DNA of 23,900 nucleotides from a virus. Positions 8,016 to 14,002 of the stretch are shown piece after piece (the first letter of the stretch is position 1; each line of letters starts with the position of its first letter). The notes under the pieces were generated by a model, which ran no database searches, had not been told where the DNA came from, and saw only the letters and a program-made list of their open reading frames with translations. Location of the stretch: IMG/VR virus record IMGVR_UViG_3300041964_000041, positions 1 through 23,900 of that record, one strand, 5' to 3'. A program made the translations under genes and the position numbers.

Positions 8016-9732
8016 GCCGGGGTCACCCGGGCCCCACCGACCCGCAGTTGCAGGACACCGGTCCGGACGAGGTTACGGATCAAACCGGCCACCGCGGTGT
8101 CACCGCCCGGGGCGACGGACAACTCCACGGCCGGCGCCCCACCCCCGCCACCGGTGAGGGCCCGACCGCCGCCGCCGTTGGCGATGGCCCGCATCGAGTC
8201 GGCGTGCGACAGCACCCGACCACCCACCGCCGGGATGTCGATTTCCGGGCCTTCCTCACCGACCATGCGCGGCTGCCCCGCCTCGTACACGCCGCCTTCG
8301 GCGAACGCGTACTGCTTACCGAGGGTCGCCGCCCGCGGGGCGGTCCCTTCGGTGACGAACTTCGTGGTGATGACCTTCACCGACGGCAGGGACAGGTAGT
8401 TACGCCACGCCGAGGTCAGCATCCCGATGGTCGCCGCGTCGGCGCCGTTCGCACGGGCCTGGGCCAGGGCGCTGTCGGCGGCCCGCCGGAACCACGCGTC
8501 CGCCGCCGCCACCGACTGCCCGGAATCGATCATCGCCTGGCGGACCCGGTAGGCCGCTTCGATGTTGTCTTTCGTCGCGGCGATGTGCGCCCGGCCAGCG
8601 GCGGTCCCGGCGTCCCAGGCACCCCGGTTCGCCGCCAGCGACGCGGTCAGCTCGTCGACGCTCGCCTCGTAGTTCAGCGTCGCGTCGACCATGCCCATCG
8701 TCGCGCCGAACAGCTCGTCCGCGCGGCTCTTGTAGTTGGCCAGCGCATCCGCGGTGGAGTTGGCGCTCTCACCCAGGGCGGTCACCTGCCCGGTCGCGCC
8801 GGCTATCGCCCCGCCCCACGCCTGGACCCCGGCCGCGTCGTCGTTCCACAGGTCCCCGGGCAACGCTTGGCGGAACTTCACCCCGGCGGCGTAGAAATCC
8901 TCGGCCAGGCGGATCCACCGACCGAGCACGATGATCGTGGCCTGCGCCACGTCCATGAAATCTTTCAGCGCCGCCGCGCCGCCCTCCGACCCCCCCCCGC
9001 AATGTCTTTGAACGCCGTCGACAGGGCCGTCCCCACCTGGGGGAGTTCGTTGCGGAACACCTCAATGACCGGGCCGGCCTGCTCGACGAGCGCGGACAGC
9101 CCCGACCCGACCTCACGGACCATCCCGGCGATGCCGGTGAACAGCGGGTCGGCGTAGGCCGCGGCCCGCGACAGCATCTCCTCAAGACCGATATCGTTGA
9201 TCGCCGCGTTGATCTTCGCGATGCCCCGCAGGGTCGGCTCGACGAAATCCCGCGACGCCTGTTCCCAGCGCTGCGCCTGGCCTTTGACGGCGGCGTTGAA
9301 CGCCTCCTCGATCCGCGGGTCGGCGCGGGCGGCGCCGGCCACACCGAGCCCGACCGCCCCGGCCCCGGCCGCGCCGATCGCCGCCCCGCCGGCCGCGGCA
9401 CCGATGAACGGCGACGCCACCGCCCCGCCAGCCACAGCCAGGCCGGCGGTGATCGGGTTGATCGGCAACGCCTGGAAGCTGGTCGCCGCGCCCCGACCGA
9501 GCCCACCGGCACCGCGGGACACCCCACCGGCGCCACCCCCGCCAGCGCCACCAGCGGCGCGGCCAGCGTCCCGGGCCGCCCGGGCGAACTCATTGGCCTT
9601 ACGGGTGGCCCCGGCGAACTCGTCGCCCAGGTGGTCGACGTCGCGGGACAGCTTGCCGATCGCCCGGCCAGCGTCGTCCACTCCCCGGGTGTTGGCGGCG
9701 ATATCGACCTGCAGCTTGACCGGGCGGGTCAC
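8012..9732 (-). CDS. Tape measure protein
   Basis: The GTG start at 9732 encodes MTRPVKLQVDIAANTRGVDD, a typical tape-measure opening followed by helical heptads (IGKLSRDVDHLGDEFAGATR). A Gly/Ala-rich hydrophobic region spans about residues 60-145 (AGLAVAGGAVASPFIGAA). Long helices follow, and the C-terminus has FAEGGVYEAGQPRMVGEEGP, a motif common in tape measure proteins. One frameshift lies in a run of nine C at 8990-8998: adding a single base joins both halves into about 573 residues. The protein sets tail length and is ejected with the DNA. By the usual proportion of about 1.5 angstrom per residue it predicts a short siphovirus tail near 85 nm (inference). The next gene overlaps its stop. 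An antisense regulator gene starts 35 bases upstream. Confidence 0.9.
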
Positions 9733-9753
9733 CGCTCACCACCACCCGACTAC

Positions 9754-9759
9754 TACGCT
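9754..9759 (+). promoter_or_regulatory. Candidate -10 element for a leaderless transcript of the XRE gene
   Basis: TACGCT fits the actinobacterial TANNNT -10 pattern and lies eight bases before the GTG at 9768. Transcription would then begin at or next to the start codon. No Shine-Dalgarno sequence precedes that GTG, which agrees with leaderless translation. No -35 hexamer is seen at normal spacing. It is a motif-level prediction only. Confidence 0.4.
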
Positions 9760-9767
9760 TATCGGCT

Positions 9768-10217
9768 GTGTCCTATGACGTGGAATCTCAGGTTCAGCGG
9801 GTGGTAGCGGCACTGTGCGCCCAGCGGCGGCTCCAGCGAGTGAGCCAAGTAGAGATCGCGCGGCGAATGGGGACTGTCCAGTCAGCGGTCAGCGAACTGG
9901 AGACCGGCCGGACAGACCCGCAGTTCTCCACACTGCTGCGGTACGCGGCGGCGCTCGACGTCGACCTAACGGTGACGCTCTGGCTGTCCCGTCCCCGCGT
10001 CGATGTCTGCCTTGCACTGCAACCACAGCCAGCGGGGCATCGTCTCGATGTCGACGAGGGTCAGTCCAGGGAAGTGCCGGAGGAAACCGGGCGGTGTACT
10101 CCCGTCGGAGGGCGCGGGCGGCCCCTCCTCCGGGTCTTTTCCCGGGCCGTCGTCGACCTCGACGGCGTAGCGGACGGCCCGCGGTCGAAGTTCACATCCG
10201 CCAGCGCCACCTTGTGA
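9768..10217 (+). CDS. XRE-family helix-turn-helix regulator, antisense to the tail operon
   Basis: The GTG at 9768 starts SYDVESQVQRVVAALCAQRR. Residues about 25-70 form a clear helix-turn-helix of the Cro/CI (XRE) type: VSQVEIARRMGTVQSAVSEL, then ETGRTDPQFSTLLRYAAAL and DVDLTVTLWLSR. This fold binds operator DNA and occurs in phage repressors and in antitoxins. The frame stays open to 10217, but beyond residue 75 it is simply the reverse of the tail-chaperone gene. The natural end is probably near 9990-10020, as an indel in this region could hide a stop. It faces the late operon and sits between tail chaperone and tape measure genes, where phages usually have only a small gap. It could be a moron, an immunity-related regulator or an orphan antitoxin. 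Confidence 0.68.
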   Translation: MSYDVESQVQRVVAALCAQRRLQRVSQVEIARRMGTVQSAVSELETGRTDPQFSTLLRYAAALDVDLTVTLWLSRPRVDVCLALQPQPAGHRLDVDEGQSREVPEETGRCTPVGGRGRPLLRVFSRAVVDLDGVADGPRSKFTSASATL

Positions 10218-10495
10218 CCGTTGCGGCGCAGCGCCAGCCACACCAGCGCCCGCCACGCCCTAGCCGTCGGCGGGTGGCGCTGCGGCAGGTGCGGTTTGTC
10301 GGCGCGGGGTAGCGGCTTGCGGTCCGGGCCGAGAATCGGGGCGCCGAGGATGAACTCGTCCCACCCGTCGGGCTGGATGCCGTAGTCGTCGAGGTCCTCG
10401 GCCTCGTCCTGCATGAGGGTGGTCGGGTCAAAATCGAGCGGGTCCGTGCCGAGGCCGTAGCGTTCCCGGTCGGCCTCACCGAGCCAGATCTTCAC
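9966..10495 (-). CDS. Tail assembly chaperones, with probable programmed -1 frameshift
   Basis: The GTG at 10495 overlaps the previous stop (GTGA). The first product starts MKIWLGEADRERYGLG and has acidic and helical stretches (QDEAEDLDDYGIQPDGWDE, WRALVWLALRRNGHKVALAD). One indel near 10175 must be corrected to continue to RYAVEVDDGPGKDPEEG. The Gly-Lys codons there form G GGA AAA (10137-10143). A -1 slip would continue into ALRREYTARF, and one further indel near 10085 leads to LRHFPGLTLVDIETMPRW and the stop at 9966. Two overlapping chaperone products, a short one and a fusion made by slippage, are the rule in siphoviruses between the tail tube and tape measure genes. They coat the tape measure protein during tail assembly. 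Confidence 0.75.
10137..10143 (-). promoter_or_regulatory. Slippery heptamer GGGAAAA for -1 ribosomal frameshifting
   Basis: On the minus strand the sequence reads CCG GGA AAA GAC in the frame of the first chaperone product, so the heptamer is G GGA AAA, a standard slippery site. It lies near the end of the first product and in the expected gene position. Two nearby sequence errors blur the frames, so slippage is supported by motif and place, not by clean open frames. Confidence 0.6.
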
Positions 10496-10713
10496 GGCTG
10501 GCCGCCGGTGTCGGTGACGGCGAAGCCGACAGCGCCCCAGTCGACGTCGATGAGTCGTTCGTCGCCGAGTCGCTCAACGTAGGTCCGGATGGGCTCGCCG
10601 GCCACCGCCTCGATGACGATCCGGGCAATCAGGTCGCCGGGCCGGACCACGCCAGCCATGAGAAGGGCGTTGAAGAATCGCTCGCTTGTTGTGTCGATGC
10701 TCTCGATGTTCAT
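10492..10713 (-). CDS. Small tail-region protein of unknown function
   Basis: The 73-residue protein starts MNIESIDTTSERFFNALLMAG at ATG 10713, preceded by AGAGGAC. It is helical at first (FFNALLMAGVVRPGDLIARI), then mixed (RTYVERLGDERLIDVDWGAVG). Its stop overlaps the chaperone start (GTGA), so the two are translationally coupled. An 87-base gap with a strong hairpin separates it from the upstream gene, so it may head its own transcript. Position suggests a role in tail assembly. No family is recognised. Confidence 0.7.
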   Translation of the reverse strand: MNIESIDTTSERFFNALLMAGVVRPGDLIARIVIEAVAGEPIRTYVERLGDERLIDVDWGAVGFAVTDTGGQP

Positions 10714-10762
10714 TGGGTGGATGGGTCCTCTGTGGATGGTTTGCGGATGGTGGGATGGTGAG

Positions 10763-10797
10763 CCTCCGGCCGGCGACCATCCACGGCCGGCCGGAGG
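10763..10797 (-). terminator. Strong GC hairpin between tail-tube and chaperone genes
   Basis: A perfect 12-base-pair stem (CCTCCGGCCGGC at 10763-10774 with GCCGGCCGGAGG at 10786-10797) closes an 11-base loop. It starts four bases after the stop of the upstream gene. No U-run follows, as is common in high-GC actinobacteria. It could be a terminator, an attenuator lowering chaperone and tape-measure expression, or an mRNA processing or stability hairpin. Confidence 0.65.
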
Positions 10798-10800
10798 GGT

Positions 10801-11317
10801 TCAGGTGCGCCCGGCGATGGTGTCGGCGGCCTTGTCGACCGCGCGGACGGCGGCGCGGCGGAAGGTGTGTTCGCGGCGGCGGATCTGCGACCACACGTCG
10901 GGCAGGCGTTGGCCGACCCAGACGGCCCGGTTACCCATCACCGGATGCCGGAGGCGGTCTTTCTGCCCGATCCAGTACGGGAACAGCGCCACGATCCGGC
11001 TGGGGATCTTCGCCGGGCGGAAGGTGACTTCCGCGCGGGGGTCCCCGGCTGTCGTGACTTTCCAGTCCAGCGCGGCGGCGGTCGGCCGGCGAAGCGGCAG
11101 CCGGTTACCCCGGCCGGGCGGGAACCGGCGGCGGGGTGTTGCGGCGCTGCCCGGCGAGGTTCGCGTCCAGGATCGCGTCGCGCACGGACCGGTAGGCGGC
11201 GCGGGTCGGGTCGCGCAGCTCCGCGGCGAGGTCGGCGCGGATGTTCCCGCCGGCCCGTTTCAGGTCCCGGCTGACCGCCCGGAGTTCGTTCCCGCCGGCC
11301 AGCTTGAACCGCAGCAC
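10801..11317 (-). CDS. HK97 gp10-like head-tail protein
   Basis: The GTG start at 11317 lies three bases after the previous stop. The N-terminal half reads MLRFKLAGGNELRAVSRDLK, then ELRDPTRAAYRSVRDAILDA. After a frameshift near 11100 it continues WKVTTAGDPRAEVTFRPAK, ALFPYWIGQKDRLRHPVMG, VGQRLPDVWSQIRRREHTF and AVDKAADTIAGRT. The total is about 172 residues. A short helical start, a central beta region with H-PVMG, and a C-terminal helix full of Arg and Ala are features of the HK97 gp10 / minor tail neck family. The family normally lies just before the tail-tube gene; here it lies after it. It is immediately followed by the GC hairpin. Confidence 0.68.
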
Positions 11318-11320
11318 GGG

Positions 11321-11734
11321 TTACGGGGTGACGTCGCGGGTGACTGCCCCGGTCACCGGGAACGTCAGCGTCTTGGTGGCCATCTCGCCGAGCGCACCGC
11401 CGATGTTCCACGAGTTCGGCAGCACGTTGAACTGGTACTCCGGGTTGGTGGTGGAGATTGCCGCGTTCACCGCCCGGACCGCCATAGCGACCGGCGTGCC
11501 GGTGTTGAACGCCGCCCAGATCGTCGCGTCAACGGAGCCGACGGCGAGGTCGTCGAGGAACTCCAGCGACACGGTGGCCCCTTTGAGCCCGCCGGTGTAC
11601 TCCCGCCAGGTGTCGCCGAATGCCGACGAGTCGAGCTGGTCGGCTTCGGCGGTGACACTGGCCTGGCGGCAGTGGTCGGACAGGTCGACCGCGTTGAAGA
11701 TCACGTACTCGGAGAGTAGGGCGATGACCGCCAT
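11321..11734 (-). CDS. Tail-tube-like protein (short paralog)
   Basis: This is an intact 137-residue gene starting MAVIALLSEYVIFNAVDLSD at ATG 11734. It contains QASVTAEADQLDSSAFGD, then WREYTGGLKGATVSLEF and IWAAFNTGTPVAMAVRAV. The segment T-AEA-QLD---F--WRE---GL matches the neighbouring 243-residue major tail protein almost position for position. The two look like paralogs of the phage tail-tube fold. This short form lacks the C-terminal domain of the larger one. It could form part of the tube, a tail terminator ring or a tube-initiating ring. Frames here are clean. Confidence 0.75.
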   Translation of the reverse strand: MAVIALLSEYVIFNAVDLSDHCRQASVTAEADQLDSSAFGDTWREYTGGLKGATVSLEFLDDLAVGSVDATIWAAFNTGTPVAMAVRAVNAAISTTNPEYQFNVLPNSWNIGGALGEMATKTLTFPVTGAVTRDVTP

Positions 11735-11752
11735 GGTGGCTCCTCAGGTTGG

Positions 11753-12484
11753 TTACTGCACGCCGATGGCGGCGGCGACGGTGAAGGTCCCAGTCACACC
11801 CGACACGTTGAGACGCCACCAGCTTTCCCCGGCGAACGGCCCGGCGAGGCGGGTCATCCAGGTACCCCCGGCGGTGGTGAGCGGGCCGATGGTGGCCTGG
11901 GTGGTGGCTGACGGGAAGTTCGAGGCGGTGTCGGACTGCAACTGGAGCGTGATGGTGGTCCCGGCGGTGAACACGTGGACGGTGCAGTACACGTACTGGC
12001 CGGTGATCGGGGCGCCGAGGTTGACGGCCGTGCCGAGCGCGCCGGTGGCGGACACGGCGCCGCGTTCCTTGGCCAGCTGCCCGCGGATGACGCCGATCCC
12101 GTCGGCACATGCGGCGTTGACGGTGAACCCGGCGAGTTCCCCGATCCCACCGTCGAGCCACGTATACGAGCCGATCATCGACTGGAGCATGTAGGCCGGC
12201 TGGCCTTCGGTCTGCACGTCGCCGAGGGTGACCACCCGCCCGGATGTCCCCAGGTTGGGGAAAACCTGTGGATCAACGGCGTTGGTGGTGTCGGACTGCC
12301 AGAACCCGGCACCGGTCAACGTCGAGGTTTTCAGGCCGTTGACGTGTTCGCGCCAGCCGGCCGACGCGAACGTGGTTTTGTCCAGCTGCGCCGCTTCGGC
12401 GGTCAGCTGGATCTGGTTGGTGTCGGCGGTCAGGTCGTAGCCGGCGACGTAGAGGAACGCGTCGGTCAGCGCGAAGGTCGGCAC
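11753..12484 (-). CDS. Major tail (tube) protein
   Basis: This intact 243-residue protein starts MPTFALTDAFLYVAGYDLTA at 12484. The tube domain has NQIQLTAEAAQLDKTTFASA, GWREHVNGLKTSTLTGAGFW, AVDPQVFPNLGTSGRVVTLG and SYTWLDGGIGELAGFTVNA. The C-terminal part from about residue 150 (LGTAVNLGAPITGQYVYCTV onward) is a beta sandwich with FTAGTTITLQLQSD and WWRLNVSGVTGTFTVAAAI. It resembles the extra surface domains found on some siphovirus tail tubes. Many copies would stack to form the tail tube. The neighbours (terminator upstream, second tube-like gene and chaperones downstream) agree. Confidence 0.85.
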   Translation of the reverse strand: MPTFALTDAFLYVAGYDLTADTNQIQLTAEAAQLDKTTFASAGWREHVNGLKTSTLTGAGFWQSDTTNAVDPQVFPNLGTSGRVVTLGDVQTEGQPAYMLQSMIGSYTWLDGGIGELAGFTVNAACADGIGVIRGQLAKERGAVSATGALGTAVNLGAPITGQYVYCTVHVFTAGTTITLQLQSDTASNFPSATTQATIGPLTTAGGTWMTRLAGPFAGESWWRLNVSGVTGTFTVAAAIGVQ

Positions 12485-12486
12485 CG

Positions 12487-12675
12487 CTAGTCCTTCTTGG
12501 TGGCCTTGTCGGTGAGGACCTTCACCGAGCCGGCCTGGACCAGCGCGTCGATGATCGTCACGTCGGCGTCGAGTTGCACCGTCTCGCCCTTACGGACCGA
12601 CTCGCGGGTCACCGCGTCGCGGATGGGCAGGTCGCCGGTCACCTCGCAGCGGACCAGGTTGCGCTTGTCGCTCAT
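12487..12675 (-). CDS. Small conserved-type protein between tail terminator and tail tube genes
   Basis: The 62-residue intact protein starts MSDKRNLVRCEVTGDLPIRD at 12675, three bases after the previous stop. It is mostly beta (RKGETVQLDADVTIIDALVQ) with a charged end (DKATKKD). Small proteins with a Lys/Asp-rich tail and a short beta barrel are often found at this spot in actinophages. No function is known to me. It is cotranscribed with its neighbours by spacing. Confidence 0.72.
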   Translation of the reverse strand: MSDKRNLVRCEVTGDLPIRDAVTRESVRKGETVQLDADVTIIDALVQAGSVKVLTDKATKKD

Positions 12676-12678
12676 CTC

Positions 12679-13110
12679 TCAGACTCCAGTCGCAGCGATT
12701 TTGATGGTGAACCGGCCGCCGTAGTAGCGGATCAACCCGACCTCTTCCATGCCGAGCGGCTCGAACGATTCGAGGTGCGCGTGGTCGACGACCCCGCCCA
12801 GGGTGCGGTCGGCTTCGATCGCGGCGCGCAGCGAGGAGTCGCCGGTCTGGTTGGCGTAGGCGGCGAGCTTGCGCTGGCCGGTGCGGTCCAGCAGCGGCGA
12901 CACCAGCACGATCACGTCGACGGTCAGGATGTACTTGCCCCGGCCGAAGGTTTCCCGGTAGGACGGGACCGCCGGTACCGGGATGATCGCCGCCGACGCG
13001 CTGCCGGACACCGGCACCGAGTCCGGTACGTAGTCGATGACCCGCAGGTTCGGCAGGGCGTTCAGGGCGGCCTCGACCGCGTCCATCACCTGCTCCAGGG
13101 TGGCGGCCAT
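12679..13110 (-). CDS. Probable tail terminator (tail completion) protein
   Basis: The ATG at 13110 shares its A with the connector stop (TGATG), so a much longer open frame reaching back to 13425 is not the real start. The 143-residue protein starts MAATLEQVMDAVEAALNALP and includes IPVPAVPSYRETFGRGKYI, LTVDVIVLVSPLLDRTGQR, LAAYANQTGDSSLRAAIEAD and a closing IRYYGGRFTIKIAATGV. An N-terminal helix, a beta sheet with F-RG, and a helix ending in L--Y-N are the pattern of tail terminator proteins. These cap the growing tail tube and join it to the head. The genomic position supports this. Confidence 0.78.
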   Translation of the reverse strand: MAATLEQVMDAVEAALNALPNLRVIDYVPDSVPVSGSASAAIIPVPAVPSYRETFGRGKYILTVDVIVLVSPLLDRTGQRKLAAYANQTGDSSLRAAIEADRTLGGVVDHAHLESFEPLGMEEVGLIRYYGGRFTIKIAATGV

Positions 13111-13994
13111 CAGCCGACCAGTACCGGGAACTTGCGGTAGGGGGCGAGCAGCGCCGCAACCACCGGGTTGACCCGGCCCATGACGGGGGCGTACTCGCCG
13201 TAGCCGCCCTGACCGAACGCGACCGCGCCGCCTTTGAGGTAGTCGGCGGACTGGATCGCGGCGGCGTGTTTCACCGCGTCGGGCACGGCCGGCCAGCCGA
13301 ACACCCCGGTGATCTGCAGGACGTTGTAGCGGCGGTTCGACACCCCCGGGAACGAGCCGGTGGACACGGCCCGCACCTGGGTGTACGGGCGGGGCTCCGG
13401 ACCGGACGCGGCGTTCACCGGCCACAGCTGGTACTGGCTGGCGGCCAGCGTGGTGGCGTAGCTGCCGTCGGCGGTGGTGTCGGTGGTGATGGCGGTCAGC
13501 GACACCAGGTCGTCGATGTCGGCGACGTAGGCGTTGCGGACGGCGAAGGTGCGGGTGTCCGTGCCGCGCCAGAACTGCCGGTCACAGTGCCCGTCGATCC
13601 ACCGCGACGCCGCCTCGCAGGCGGCGAGGATCTGGTCGTCGTCGAGGTTGTCGTCGATTCCGACCCGCGATTTCAGTTCGGCGGGGGTGCAGTAGAGCCG
13701 GTTCAGCGACGTCGAGTGGACGGTCCAGGTGCCGGCCACCGCGTCGGAGGCGGCGCCGGTGCCGACCCACAGATACAGCCACACCCCGGGTTCGGTGCAC
13801 GGGATGTCGATGGAGTACACCCCGCTGGCGGGGGTGTGGGTGAGCTGCCCCACCAGGTAGGTGGTGGCCACCCCGGACGGGGAGGTGACGGTGACGGTGA
13901 CCCCGGTCGGGTCGGTCGGTACACCGTTGACGCTGAACGTGTTGGTCAGGGTCGCCAGTTCCGAACTCGACGCGTAGAAGACGGTCGCCGACAC
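13110..13994 (-). CDS. Head-tail connector (gp6-like) with an extra N-terminal Ig-like domain
   Basis: This intact 294-residue protein has a GTG start at 13994. The upstream stop TAG lies inside its TAGGAGG ribosome site. Residues 1-95 form a beta domain (TLTNTFSVNGVPTDPTGVTV, VGQLTHTPASGVYSIDIPC, EPGVWLYLWVGTG) like the Ig/BppU domains of phage accessory proteins. Residues about 100-294 are the adaptor: YCTPAELKSRVGIDDNLDDD, ILAACEAASRWIDGHCDRQF, YVADIDDLVSLTAITTD, LQITGVFGWPAVPDAVKHA and the C-terminal ADYLKGGAVAFGQGG. That is the pattern of the HK97 gp6-like connector that sits under the portal. The extra domain is unusual and may project from the neck. Confidence 0.82.
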   Translation of the reverse strand: MSATVFYASSSELATLTNTFSVNGVPTDPTGVTVTVTSPSGVATTYLVGQLTHTPASGVYSIDIPCTEPGVWLYLWVGTGAASDAVAGTWTVHSTSLNRLYCTPAELKSRVGIDDNLDDDQILAACEAASRWIDGHCDRQFWRGTDTRTFAVRNAYVADIDDLVSLTAITTDTTADGSYATTLAASQYQLWPVNAASGPEPRPYTQVRAVSTGSFPGVSNRRYNVLQITGVFGWPAVPDAVKHAAAIQSADYLKGGAVAFGQGGYGEYAPVMGRVNPVVAALLAPYRKFPVLVG

Positions 13995-14002
13995 GGGTCC
14001 TC

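Noticed and set aside
7032-9157. Long plus-strand frames of 455 and 369 codons
   Set aside because: They are antisense to the minor tail and tape measure genes, whose minus-strand products show recognisable motifs.
12679-13425. Longer 248-codon frame for the tail terminator
   Set aside because: Its first 105 codons overlap the intact connector gene. The ATG at 13110 overlaps the connector stop in the usual TGATG form.
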